NCBI GenBank assembly: GCA_035691285.1
Contig: DASSJI010000068.1
Span: forward strand, 1-15,485
DNA length: 15,485 bases
Direction: 5' to 3'
Source of the DNA: DATFEN01 sp035691285
GTDB taxonomy: Bacteria; Acidobacteriota; Vicinamibacteria; Fen-336
The notes under the pieces are model-generated. The model was given only the letters and a program-made list of their open reading frames with translations. It searched no databases and was not told where the DNA came from. Each line of letters opens with the position of its first letter. Position 1 is the first letter of the stretch. Shown here in pieces: positions 1 through 7,342 of this stretch. A program made the position numbers and the translations under genes.

Positions 1-1
1 C

Positions 2-496
2 GCGCGGAAGGCGGGAGCGGAGGCGTACGCTCCCGATCTCTGGGAGCAGGCGAGCGGCGCGCTGCAGTCCGCGCGACAGAAGGTGGAGCAGAAGGACTAT
101 CGGGGCGCCCTCTCGTCGGCCATCGACGCGGCCGACAAGGCGCGCGCTGCCGCCGCGGCGGTTCCGTCGGCCAAGGTCCTGCTGAAGGGCGCGGCAGAGG
201 TGGCCCAGGCCGAGGCCCAGGCCGCGCTGGACGAGGTCGCGGCCATTCGCGACGAGGCCAGGAAGGCCAGGGTGCCCGAGGCCGCGTTCGAGGCGCTCGC
301 CTCCCCGGTCGGCGAGGTGGAGACCGGCCTGAAGGCCGTGACGGACCTCCTCGCCCAGGAGGACCTCATCGCCGCGCAGAAAGCCGGCGCCGAGCTCAAG
401 GCGAAGGCCGCGAGCCTGCGCTCCGACTTCCGCGCCGCCCTCGACAAGTGGTTCGAGGAGCATCCGAAGGGCCGGCGGCCCGCGAGAAAGAGCTAG
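2..496 (+). CDS. Helical DUF4398-like protein, 5' truncated by the window edge
   Basis: The reading frame is open from the first complete codon of the window to a TAG at 494-496, so about 164 C-terminal residues are visible and the true start lies outside. A GTG at 83 could be mistaken for a start, but the same-frame sequence before it (AYAPDLWEQASGAL, then ARQKVEQKDY) continues the pattern. That pattern, 'YAP-x-L-W..A..AL..A...V...DY..AL..A..A', resembles DUF4398-type alpha-helical repeat segments of envelope proteins. The rest is Ala/Glu/Lys-rich and predicted helical or coiled, ending in a basic tail (GRRPARKS). No catalytic motif is seen. A lipoprotein or signal peptide, if present, would be in the missing N-terminus. 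The family assignment is a pattern-level inference; the coding status is well supported. Confidence 0.75.
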   Translation, partial: ARKAGAEAYAPDLWEQASGALQSARQKVEQKDYRGALSSAIDAADKARAAAAAVPSAKVLLKGAAEVAQAEAQAALDEVAAIRDEARKARVPEAAFEALASPVGEVETGLKAVTDLLAQEDLIAAQKAGAELKAKAASLRSDFRAALDKWFEEHPKGRRPARKS

Positions 497-573
497 CCCC
501 GGCGTCTTGTGACACCGGAAGAACCGTTCGGCCGGGCAGGGCGCCGACGCGCCCTCGCCGTAGCCTTCCCCGC

Positions 574-1068
574 ATGAAAGTGCCGGGGACGGTGCTTCTA
601 GCCATGACCTTGGTTGCGTGCCACGCGGACTCAGCGCTCGACGAGAGCCCGCAGCTCGATCTCGACTCGGGCCTCGCCGGCGCCTGGCGCTGCATGCTCG
701 CCGACGTCGAGGAGACGGACGAGGCCTGGGTCACGGTCGCGCCTCACCCCACCGATGAGCGGCTGTATTCGATCACCTGGCGGGAGGGCACCAGGGCCGA
801 CGCATACGAGGCCTTCGCGTCGTCGGTCGGAGACTCCCTGGTCCTGAACGTGCGCGAGGCCGGCGACGCGAGCGGCTGGGCCTTCCTGCGCTACGACCTC
901 TTGCGTCCGAACCTCTTGCTCCTCGCGATGGCCCGCGAGGGCGTGTTCGACGGCGCCACGTCCTCCGCGGACGTGCGGGCCGCTCTCGAAGCGGCCCTGA
1001 ATGCCGGAGCCGCCTTCGAGGACTTCATGGTCTGCGTCGGAGCCCGACGCTCCCCTCCGGACTCCTGA
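574..1068 (+). CDS. Small predicted lipoprotein, function unknown
   Basis: This encodes 164 residues from ATG 574. A longer frame extends back to 448, but the ATG at 574 begins a clear lipoprotein signal: MKVPG, a hydrophobic core, then the lipobox LVAC with the lipidated cysteine at residue 16. The upstream extension is Arg/Pro-rich and overlaps the preceding gene. The mature part (GAWRCMLAD, then VTVAPHPTDERLYSITWREG, then SLVLNVRE) reads as alternating beta strands, like a small lipocalin-like or beta-barrel lipoprotein. I recognise no named family. Expected location is the inner leaflet of the outer membrane or the periplasmic face of the inner membrane. It converges with the Asp-box gene on the other strand, with a hairpin in the 45-bp gap. 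Confidence 0.75.
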   Translation: MKVPGTVLLAMTLVACHADSALDESPQLDLDSGLAGAWRCMLADVEETDEAWVTVAPHPTDERLYSITWREGTRADAYEAFASSVGDSLVLNVREAGDASGWAFLRYDLLRPNLLLLAMAREGVFDGATSSADVRAALEAALNAGAAFEDFMVCVGARRSPPDS

Positions 1069-1090
1069 AGCCTCGGCGCCGTCCTGCCCC

Positions 1091-1117
1091 GTGAGCCTCG
1101 GCGACGGGGAGGCTCAC
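1091..1117. terminator. Hairpin between convergent genes, possible bidirectional terminator
   Basis: GTGAGCCTC (1091-1099) is perfectly complementary to GAGGCTCAC (1109-1117), giving a 9-bp stem with a 9-nt loop. It lies just after the lipoprotein stop on the plus strand and covers the stop codon of the minus-strand Asp-box gene. There is no T-tract on either side, so it is not a textbook intrinsic terminator, but the convergent position fits a terminator or 3'-end stabiliser. Confidence 0.5.
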
Positions 1118-2160
1118 CGGCCGCCCCTCCTGCGCACGGGGTCCGGCTGCGGGAAGGTGGCGAGCGCGAGGATCTCCTGCTCGGCGAGCGCCCCGCCCAG
1201 AGCGCGCCAGTTCAGCCCGCCGTCGCCGGTCCAATAGATGCCGCGGTCGGTGCCGAGGAACGCCTCGGCTCCGGAGGCGGGAGCCAGGGGAAACAGGAGC
1301 CGGCGGGCCTCGCGGTCGCGCATCCCCTCGGCCAGCAGGGTCCAGCTCCGGCCCAGATCCTCGGTGCGGAAGAGGCCGGCGTCGGTCGAGGCGTAGAGGA
1401 ACGGCCCGAGCCACACGAGATCGTGGACGCGCCGCCCGCGCAGGCCGGCGTGCGCGAAGCGCCGGCCCCCGTCGGCCGAGCGGAAGACGCCCTCCGAGCC
1501 GACGCCCACCACGAGGGCCGGGTCCACGGCGAAGAACGCCGAGACGACGAGGGCCGTGACGTCGCCCGCCGGGAGCGGCGCGGTGGGGTCCGTCCCCACC
1601 CGCCCGGCCGTCGATCCGGAGTCCTCGGACAGGTACAGTCCGCTCGAGGTCGCGACGAGGAGCTGGGGGCCGGGCCATTCGATGCGCGCCACGCGGCCGG
1701 GCACCGGAGTGGGCAGGAAGGCCCGGGGCATGTCCTCGGGGGCGTAGAGGTCGAGAGGCGCGCGCTGCAGGCCCTGGGGCGTGCCCAGGAACAGCGTGCG
1801 GTCCGCCAGCGGATAGCGCGAGCCGATGAGGGCCGTGCAGGGTCCGGACTCCGCGACGCGCTTCCACGTCTCGCCGAAATCGGTCGAATAGTAGACGCCC
1901 GACGCGGACCCCAGCACGACCTGCGGCCCCACCGGCAGGATGCACGCCACCGCGCCGACGCTCTCGAGGCTTCCGCCCGCTCGCTGGCCCGCCACCCGCT
2001 CGAAGCTCGCGCCCCAGTCCCGGGAGCGGTAGAGGCCCTGCGCCGTGCCCGCGAAGAGCGTGAGGCTCGTGACCACCGGCGCTTGACGCGAGGGCGCCTG
2101 CGCCCGGGCCGGGCCAGCGGCGAGCGCCGCCGCCGTGACGATCGCCGCGGCCCGCGTCAC
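1114..2160 (-). CDS. Secreted BNR/Asp-box (sortilin/YCF48-like) beta-propeller protein
   Basis: This encodes 348 residues. The frame is open further upstream, but the GTG at 2160 opens a signal peptide (MTRAAAIVTAAALAAGPARA, predicted cleavage near residue 21) and overlaps the HIT stop as GTGA, so I chose it. At least five Asp-box-like S/T-x-D-x-G-x-x-W/F motifs recur: SRDWGASF (46-53), STDFGETW (92-99), SADGGRRF (228-235), TEDLGRSW (266-273) and TGDGGLNW (311-318), plus a degenerate one near 178 (SEDSGSTA). Each follows a strand such as GLYRS, GVYYS, GLYLS, GVFRS, GLFRT or GIYWT. This is the layout of BNR/VPS10-like propeller blades. Such folds bind ligands or act as scaffolds, and no glycosidase active site is apparent. 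It is the last gene of the rpsA block and probably periplasmic or exported. Confidence 0.85.
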   Translation of the reverse strand: MTRAAAIVTAAALAAGPARAQAPSRQAPVVTSLTLFAGTAQGLYRSRDWGASFERVAGQRAGGSLESVGAVACILPVGPQVVLGSASGVYYSTDFGETWKRVAESGPCTALIGSRYPLADRTLFLGTPQGLQRAPLDLYAPEDMPRAFLPTPVPGRVARIEWPGPQLLVATSSGLYLSEDSGSTAGRVGTDPTAPLPAGDVTALVVSAFFAVDPALVVGVGSEGVFRSADGGRRFAHAGLRGRRVHDLVWLGPFLYASTDAGLFRTEDLGRSWTLLAEGMRDREARRLLFPLAPASGAEAFLGTDRGIYWTGDGGLNWRALGGALAEQEILALATFPQPDPVRRRGGR

Positions 2161-2639
2161 TTCGCGAAGAACGGCCGGAGGCGCTGGCAGGCCTCGTACG
2201 GGTCCTCGGGGATCACCCGCGTCCCGCCGGTGACGGTGATGAAATTGGTGTCGCCGCTCCAGCGGGGCACCACGTGCAGGTGGAGATGGCCCTCGACCCC
2301 GGCGCCCGCGGCGCGCCCGAGGTTCAGGCCCACGTTGAGCCCGTCGGGCCGGTAGGCCTCGGCGAAGACCGCCTCGAGGCGCTGCGTGAGGGCCATGAGC
2401 TCCTGCAGCTCGCCGGGGGTGGCCTCTGCGAGGCGCGCGACGTGCCGCCGAGGCGAGACCATCAAGTGCCCGGCGTTGTAGGGGTACAGGTTCATCACCA
2501 CGAAGCAGCTCTCGCCCAGGTGAACGACGAGGCTCTTCTCGCCCGAGGCCCCCGCGAGGGCGCGGCACAGCACGCAGCCCGGCTCGTTCACGCCGCTCGT
2601 CACGTACGCCATCCTCCACGGAGAGCGCAGGACGTCCAC
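2157..2639 (-). CDS. HIT-family nucleotide hydrolase/transferase (Ap4A phosphorylase-like)
   Basis: This encodes 160 residues. The histidine triad is HLHLHVVP, with His118, His120 and His122; in this family the central histidine forms the nucleotidyl intermediate. Upstream are the NLYPYNAGHLMVSPRRH strand-turn block and the ALNVGLN-like stretch (NVGLNLGRAAGAG) typical of HIT folds. The N-terminus MDVLRSPWRMAYV with CVLC (Cys22-Cys25) is the zinc-binding head seen in bacterial Ap4A-phosphorylase-like HIT proteins. The likely role is hydrolysis or phosphorolysis of dinucleoside polyphosphates or adenosine-phosphoramidates in the cytoplasm; the exact substrate cannot be told. The GTG at 2639 directly abuts the TAG of the cyclase gene (no gap), and the end overlaps the next gene by 4 nt, suggesting coupled translation. 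Confidence 0.93.
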   Translation of the reverse strand: MDVLRSPWRMAYVTSGVNEPGCVLCRALAGASGEKSLVVHLGESCFVVMNLYPYNAGHLMVSPRRHVARLAEATPGELQELMALTQRLEAVFAEAYRPDGLNVGLNLGRAAGAGVEGHLHLHVVPRWSGDTNFITVTGGTRVIPEDPYEACQRLRPFFAK

Positions 2640-4463
2640 CTAGACCTCGTAGTCGACTTCGTAGACCGGGAAGCTCGAGCGCACGCCCTTGAACTTCGCG
2701 TCCCCCGCGTAGCGTATCAGGATGCGGCGCCCGATCGACTCGTCGAAGTACTCGAGCACCGTGGACTCCTCGTCCTCGTCCTCCGTGTGGACGAGAGGCA
2801 GGTGCGCCTCGAGCTGGACCAGGGTGTCACGGGAGATCGCGATGCCCTCGTTGAACAGCGTGCCGGCCTTGTCCACGACCGTCTGGAGCCCCGAGGGCCG
2901 GGGCGGCGGGAACTGGGGGGAGGCGCCCTTCGGCTGCTCCTGGTCCTCCTCCATGGGCTTGCGCGCCGCCGACGACAGCCGCCCGGCCAGGTTCACGTTG
3001 CGCCCGATCACGGTCTGCTGGGTGGTCTCCTCGTCGGCGATGAAGCGAGCCAGGTAGACGCGGCCGTAGTGGATCGCGATGCCCATCTTGTAGACGGTCT
3101 TGCCGGTCTCGCGGAGCCGGCTGAGCGTCTCCTGGCACAGGATCGCCACCCGCAGGGCGTTCAGCGGGTCGAGGGGGTCCACGTGCTCGGTGCCGAAGGT
3201 CACCATGATCCCGTCGCCGAGGAACTTGTCGATGGTGCCGCCGAAGCGCCGCACGTGGGGCGCGAAGGCGTCGAAGACCGTGTACAGCTCCCGCGTGAGG
3301 TCCCGTTCGGAGATCTGGCCCTCGGAGGTCTTCGTGAAGCCGCGCAGGTCCAGGAACAGCACCGTCGCGTTGACCGCGTTGTTGAGCACCGTCGCGGACT
3401 CCGAGAACTCGTAGACGCGCCGGTTGCGCCGCGCCGACAGGTCGAGGTCCTTGTCCTCGAGCAGCACGATGCTGTCGCGGATCCCCGAGACCACCTCGAA
3501 GCGCTTCACGCCGCTCACGACATCCAGGAACGCGTCCACGATCTCCGCCGGCCTGCGCCTCTGGGCCTCGCCCTGGAGCTTGGCCCCGGCCATCAGCTTC
3601 GTGCCCACGTTCCACGCGTCGCCGAACAGGTAGGTCATCACGTGGGCGTTCATCATGATCTTGACGATCCCCTGCTGGGTGGACCACGTCTCCTTCGGCA
3701 GGAGCGGCATGTGCTGCTGGATGCGCTGGACGAGGCCGCGGTCGCTCTCGCGGACCCGGCGCTCGGTCTCCCGGAGCAGCACCTGGTAGATCTCGAAGAA
3801 CACGTCGGCCGCGATCCGGTAGCGCTTGTTCGCGGCCAGGAACTGGTTGAAGTCGAACGCCTGGATCGAGGCCTCGGTGAACGCGAAGCCGTCCTCGATC
3901 ACGGCCTCGATCAGGGTGGGGTTCTCGCGGGTTCCGGGGATGGTGGCCGCGTGCTCCTTGGACGCGCGCTCGAACTCGCGACGCGAGGCCTGCTCGAGGC
4001 GCCTGTAGAACGACGAGAGCAGCGGGTGCAGCGAGTACTTGAGCTTGCGGACCGCGGCGTTCCTGGCCTCGAGCTCCTTCAGGATGCAGGTCGCCTCCCG
4101 CGAGTGGGCGAGCCAGAACAGGTTCAGCAGGCCCAGCCGGCGGTCGGCGTCACGGGCCGAGGCCAGGATCCGCAGCAGGGCGGCCTCGTACTCCTCCTGG
4201 TCGCGCTCCAGGTTCTGCCGCCCGCGGGCCTGGGGCGAGACCTCGACCCCGATCTGGGCCATCAGCGCCTGGAGGTGGCGCTGCAGGAGCGTCTTGAGCC
4301 GGGGGTGGGTGTGGACGAAGAACACCGCCCGCTCGTTCTCGAACTCGGCGGGAGGCAAGAGCGGCAGCGGCGACCCGAAGAGGGACTCCGCCTCGGCCAG
4401 GCCTCCCGCGACGAAGCGAGCCGAGCGAGGGTCGCCCTGGAAGAAGGCCCTCCTGGCCGGCAT
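2640..4463 (-). CDS. Class III adenylate/guanylate cyclase with uncharacterised N-terminal region
   Basis: This encodes 607 residues. The catalytic domain spans about 365-500 and continues after an insert to about 603. Visible residues are the metal aspartates Asp372 (LFLDLRGFT) and Asp417 (IDKFLGDGIMVTF), the base-recognition lysine candidate Lys413, and the transition-state pair Asn491/Arg495 in GRNVNLAGRL, so it looks catalytically competent. A hydrophilic Pro/Gln/Glu-rich insert lies at about 502-525. The end has the usual SSFPVYEVDYEV strand. Residues 1-355 are soluble, mostly helical, with no transmembrane segment, PAS, GAF, HAMP or CHASE signature that I can see. A helix at about 325-360 could be the signalling linker. 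The ATG overlaps the IHF stop (ATGA). The product is probably cAMP, but nucleotide specificity is inferred only. Confidence 0.92.
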   Translation of the reverse strand: MPARRAFFQGDPRSARFVAGGLAEAESLFGSPLPLLPPAEFENERAVFFVHTHPRLKTLLQRHLQALMAQIGVEVSPQARGRQNLERDQEEYEAALLRILASARDADRRLGLLNLFWLAHSREATCILKELEARNAAVRKLKYSLHPLLSSFYRRLEQASRREFERASKEHAATIPGTRENPTLIEAVIEDGFAFTEASIQAFDFNQFLAANKRYRIAADVFFEIYQVLLRETERRVRESDRGLVQRIQQHMPLLPKETWSTQQGIVKIMMNAHVMTYLFGDAWNVGTKLMAGAKLQGEAQRRRPAEIVDAFLDVVSGVKRFEVVSGIRDSIVLLEDKDLDLSARRNRRVYEFSESATVLNNAVNATVLFLDLRGFTKTSEGQISERDLTRELYTVFDAFAPHVRRFGGTIDKFLGDGIMVTFGTEHVDPLDPLNALRVAILCQETLSRLRETGKTVYKMGIAIHYGRVYLARFIADEETTQQTVIGRNVNLAGRLSSAARKPMEEDQEQPKGASPQFPPPRPSGLQTVVDKAGTLFNEGIAISRDTLVQLEAHLPLVHTEDEDEESTVLEYFDESIGRRILIRYAGDAKFKGVRSSFPVYEVDYEV

Positions 4464-4741
4464 CAGCGGCGGTTGATGAGTTCCCGGAGCTCCTTGCCGG
4501 GCTTGAAGTGCGGAACGCGCTTGGCGGGGACGAGGACCCCGGCGCCGGTCTTGGGGTTGCGCCCCCTGCGGCTGTCCCGGCGCCGGATCCTGAAGCTGCC
4601 GAATCCGCGCAGCTCGATCTTGTCGCCCTTCTGCAGCGCGTCCAGGATCGATGTGAAGACGGCTTCGACGATGACCTCGCTGTGCTTGCGGGTGAGCTCG
4701 GAGACCTTCGCGACCTCGTCCACCAGCTCGGCCTTGGTCAT
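4463..4741 (-). CDS. HU/IHF family DNA-bending protein (IHF-beta-like)
   Basis: This encodes 92 residues, the normal length for the family. The MTKAELVDEVA start, the GDKIELRGFGSF core (39-50) and the DNA-binding arm RRGRNPKTG with the intercalating proline Pro63 are diagnostic, followed by VPAKRVPHFKPGKELRELIN. It binds the minor groove as a dimer and bends DNA in nucleoid organisation, transcription and recombination. Position directly after rpsA (9-bp gap) matches the rpsA-ihfB order known from proteobacteria, so an IHF-beta orthologue is likely, though HU and IHF cannot be separated firmly by eye and I leave the symbol blank. An AAGGAG in the last codons of rpsA may serve as its ribosome site, 12 nt from the ATG. 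Confidence 0.95.
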   Translation of the reverse strand: MTKAELVDEVAKVSELTRKHSEVIVEAVFTSILDALQKGDKIELRGFGSFRIRRRDSRRGRNPKTGAGVLVPAKRVPHFKPGKELRELINRR

Positions 4742-4750
4742 CGTCTCAAG

Positions 4751-6472
4751 CTACTCCTTGCCCCCCTTGGAGGCCCGGGCGGCCCGGATCACGTCGCCGA
4801 GCGTCGAGGTGCCCTCGCCCGCCTTCTCCCGGTAGCTCTGCAGGTCGCGGGCGACTTCGTCCTGCTTCACCGCGCGGATCGAGAGGCCGATCTTGCGCTC
4901 GCCCTCACCGACCTTGATGATCTTCATGGGGAAGGCGTCGCCGGGCTTGAACTGCTCCTCGGGCCGCTCCACGCGCTTCTCGTCGAGCTCGGAGATGTGG
5001 ACGAGCCCCTCGATGCCCTCGGCCAGCTCGACGAACGCGCCGAAGTTCGTGAGCCGCACGATCTTGCCCTCGACGATGTCGCCGACCTTGTGGTGGCTGA
5101 AGAACTCGTCCCAGATGTCCGTGGCGAGCTGCTTGAGGCCGAGGCTCAGGCGCTGGTTGTCCGCGTCGATGTTGAGCACGACCGCCTCGACCACGTCGCC
5201 CTTCTTCAGGATCTCCGACGGGTGCTTCACGCGCTTCGTCCACGACAGGTCCGAGATGTGGATCAGCCCGTCGATGCCCTCCTCGACCTCGACGAAGGCG
5301 CCGAACTCCGTCAGGTTGCGGACCTTGCCCTTGATGCGCGAGCCCACGGGATACTTGCCCGCGAGCTGCTCCCAGGGGTTCGACTCGGTCTGCTTGAGGC
5401 CGAGGCTGATGCGGTGCGCCTCCTGGTCGATGCCCAGCACGACGCACTCGACCTCCTGGGCGACGTTGAGGATCTTCGACGGGTGCTTGACCTTCTTGGA
5501 CCAGGACATCTCCGAGACGTGGATCAGGCCCTCGACGCCCTCCTCCAGCTCGACGAAGGCGCCGTAGTCGGTGAGGCTCACGACCTTGCCCTTCACCCGC
5601 GCGCCCACCGGATAGCGGATGGACGCCGTGCTCCAGGGATCGGCCTTGAGCTGCTTGTAGCCCAGGCTGACGCGCTCGCTGTCGCGGTCGAACTTGAGGA
5701 CGACGACCTTGACCTCGTCGCCCACGTTCACCACCTCGCTCGGGTGGTTCACGCGACCCCACGACATGTCCGTGATGTGGAGCAGGCCGTCGATGCCGCC
5801 GAGGTCCACGAAGGCGCCGTACTCGGTGATGTTCTTCACCACCCCGACCAGGACCTTGCCCTCCTCCAGGGTCTCGAGGGTGTCGCGCTTGCGCTCGGCG
5901 TTCTCCTCCTCGAGGACCGCCTTGCGGGACAGCACGATGTTGCCGCGCTTCTTGTTCACCTTGATGACGCGCATGCGCAGTTCCTGGCCGCGCAGGGCGT
6001 CGAGGTTGCGGACCGGCCTGACGTCCACCTGGCTGCCCGGCAGGAACGCGCGCACGCCGATGTCCACCGCGAGGCCGCCCTTGACGCGCTCGATGACGCG
6101 GCCGGTCACGACGCGGCGCTCCTGGTAGGCGCGCTCTACGTCGTCCCAGACCTTCATCTTCTCGGCCTTCTCCTTGGAGAGGACGATGTAGCCTTCCTTG
6201 TCCTCCGTCTTCTCCAGGAGCACGTCCACGACGTCGCCGGGCTTGACCGAGACCTGACCGGCCTCGTCGCGGAACTCGTCGAGGGCGATCATGCCCTCCG
6301 ACTTGTAGCCGACGTCGACGATCACCTCGCTCGCGGACACCTGCAGCACGACGCCGCGCACGACCTCGCCCTCGGCGAAGTTCCTGAAGCTGACGTCGTA
6401 CATGTCGAGGAGCTTCTCGAACTCCTCGGGATCGGTAGGGGCCTCTACGGCAATCTTTTCACTGTCCGACAT
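4751..6472 (-). CDS. rpsA: 30S ribosomal protein S1
   Basis: This encodes 573 residues, a full-length six-domain S1. OB-fold S1 repeats lie at roughly 34-101, 117-184, 205-273, 290-360, 377-447 and 463-533. Domains 3-6 carry the repeated core 'T-E/D-Y/F-GAFV-x-L...G-x-x-GL-x-H-I/V-S' (for example TEYGAFVDLGGIDGLLHIT, TDYGAFVELEEGVEGLIHVS). Domains 1 and 2 are the divergent, ribosome-binding type, as in E. coli S1. It recruits and unwinds mRNA at the 30S subunit. It is the first gene of the block down to 1114. A consensus-like promoter lies about 90 nt upstream, and a hairpin covers the only GGAGG in the leader, 15 nt from the ATG. Confidence 0.98.
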   Translation of the reverse strand: MSDSEKIAVEAPTDPEEFEKLLDMYDVSFRNFAEGEVVRGVVLQVSASEVIVDVGYKSEGMIALDEFRDEAGQVSVKPGDVVDVLLEKTEDKEGYIVLSKEKAEKMKVWDDVERAYQERRVVTGRVIERVKGGLAVDIGVRAFLPGSQVDVRPVRNLDALRGQELRMRVIKVNKKRGNIVLSRKAVLEEENAERKRDTLETLEEGKVLVGVVKNITEYGAFVDLGGIDGLLHITDMSWGRVNHPSEVVNVGDEVKVVVLKFDRDSERVSLGYKQLKADPWSTASIRYPVGARVKGKVVSLTDYGAFVELEEGVEGLIHVSEMSWSKKVKHPSKILNVAQEVECVVLGIDQEAHRISLGLKQTESNPWEQLAGKYPVGSRIKGKVRNLTEFGAFVEVEEGIDGLIHISDLSWTKRVKHPSEILKKGDVVEAVVLNIDADNQRLSLGLKQLATDIWDEFFSHHKVGDIVEGKIVRLTNFGAFVELAEGIEGLVHISELDEKRVERPEEQFKPGDAFPMKIIKVGEGERKIGLSIRAVKQDEVARDLQSYREKAGEGTSTLGDVIRAARASKGGKE

Positions 6473-6483
6473 GGGTTCGAAGC

Positions 6484-6499
6484 AGAACCTCCGGGTTCT
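6484..6499 (-). promoter_or_regulatory. Hairpin in the rpsA leader enclosing the SD-like GGAGG
   Basis: On the minus strand AGAACC-CGGA-GGTTCT forms a perfect 6-bp stem with a 4-nt loop, ending 11 nt before the rpsA ATG. The leader's only SD-like GGAGG (6488-6492) is split between the loop and the 3' stem and sits 15 nt from the start codon, too far for ideal pairing. In E. coli, S1 represses its own synthesis through a structured leader with a weak SD, so an autoregulatory site is plausible here; that part is inference. Confidence 0.45.
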
Positions 6500-6566
6500 A
6501 GAGATTTTTAATCCAGGGCCGACGTCGCCCCGAAGGAGGCTCCGCGCAGCGAGGACTAACCTGCTG

Positions 6567-6596
6567 ATGTTAGATGAGTTAGGGACGCACTGTCAA
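6567..6596 (-). promoter_or_regulatory. Sigma-70-type promoter for rpsA overlapping the hemD stop
   Basis: The minus strand carries TTGACA (6591-6596, a perfect -35), an 18-bp spacer and TAACAT (6567-6572, 4/6 to the -10 consensus). The TGA stop of hemD lies within the TTGACA. Transcription would start near 6560, giving a leader of roughly 90 nt. CTAAC and GTTAG around 6554-6573 could form a 5-bp stem at the start of the transcript. The surrounding AT-rich patch stands out in an otherwise GC-rich window. Confidence 0.6.
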
Positions 6597-7342
6597 GCGC
6601 GGCCCAGGTACCGGCCGAGGGCCTCCACGAGCCCCGCAGCGGTGCTGGGCTCCGCGACGACGCGCACGTCGAGGCCCGCGGCGTCCGCGGCCTGCTTCGT
6701 CACCGGACCGATGACGCCCGCCGGAAGGCCGCGCGCCCTGTCTCCCAGGAGCGACGCCGCGTTCTCGACCGCCGACGGCGATGCGAACAGGGCGAGGTCG
6801 AAGCCCTGCTCCAGCGCAACCCGCAGGGCCTCGGCCGCGCCCGGCGGAGCCAGCGTCCGATAGGCCGTCACGCGCTCGACCAGCGCCCCCGCCGCGGCGA
6901 GGCCCGCCTCCAGCGTGTCGCGAGCCAGGTCCGAGAGCGGAAGCAGCACCCGCTTGCCCGCGACGCCCGCTTCGACGAGCGCCTGCGCCAGGCCCTCGGC
7001 GCGGAACGCGCGCGCGGGCACGAGCTCCGGGCTCCGTCCCAGCGCCTCCTCGATCGCGCGGGTCGTCGCGGGACCGACCGATGCGATCCGGGGCCAGGGC
7101 GCCGCGAGCGACGCCCGCTCCGCGACGGCGCGGACGGCGTTCGTGCTCGTGAAGGCGATCCAGTCGAACTCGCCCAGGCGAGCCACGGCCCCGTCCAGGG
7201 GCCCCGGATCCTCGGGCGGCGCGATCGCGATCGCGGGCGCCTCGATCACCTCCGCCCCGGACTTCCGGAGCAGGGCGACCAGGCCCCCTGCCTGCTCCCT
7301 GCGGCGTGTGAGGAGAAAGCGTCGCCCGCGGAGGCTGCTCAT
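6593..7342 (-). CDS. hemD: Uroporphyrinogen-III synthase
   Basis: This encodes 249 residues from an ATG that overlaps the hemC stop as ATGA; the frame is open further upstream, but that part is hemC read out of phase. HemD cyclises hydroxymethylbilane with inversion of ring D to give uroporphyrinogen III. The family is poorly conserved, but recognisable points are the start RGRRFLLTRRREQAGGL, the block FDWIAFTSTNAVRAV (about 66-80), the inter-domain region with a VGPATTRAIEE turn, FDLALFASPSAVENAASLL in the second half, and VIGPVTKQAADAAGLDVRVVAEPSTAAGLVEAL near the end. The two-lobed order and length fit the family. It is the last gene of the hemC-hemD unit, with the rpsA promoter built into its 3' end. 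Confidence 0.93.
   Translation of the reverse strand: MSSLRGRRFLLTRRREQAGGLVALLRKSGAEVIEAPAIAIAPPEDPGPLDGAVARLGEFDWIAFTSTNAVRAVAERASLAAPWPRIASVGPATTRAIEEALGRSPELVPARAFRAEGLAQALVEAGVAGKRVLLPLSDLARDTLEAGLAAAGALVERVTAYRTLAPPGAAEALRVALEQGFDLALFASPSAVENAASLLGDRARGLPAGVIGPVTKQAADAAGLDVRVVAEPSTAAGLVEALGRYLGRA

Noticed and set aside
499..555. Two small hairpins between the first two genes (499-518 with a mismatch, 538-555 with a 7-bp perfect stem)
   Set aside because: Short GC-rich stems with no U-tract; common by chance at this composition, so not called terminators.
448..573. N-terminal extension of the lipoprotein
   Set aside because: It overlaps the upstream gene and would bury the lipoprotein signal that starts at 574.
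2274..6511. Very long plus-strand frames (853 and 667 codons) opposite the cyclase, IHF and rpsA genes
   Set aside because: Their products are Leu/Asp/Glu/His/Val-rich low-complexity sequences typical of the antisense of GC-rich genes, and the minus strand carries unmistakable protein families throughout.
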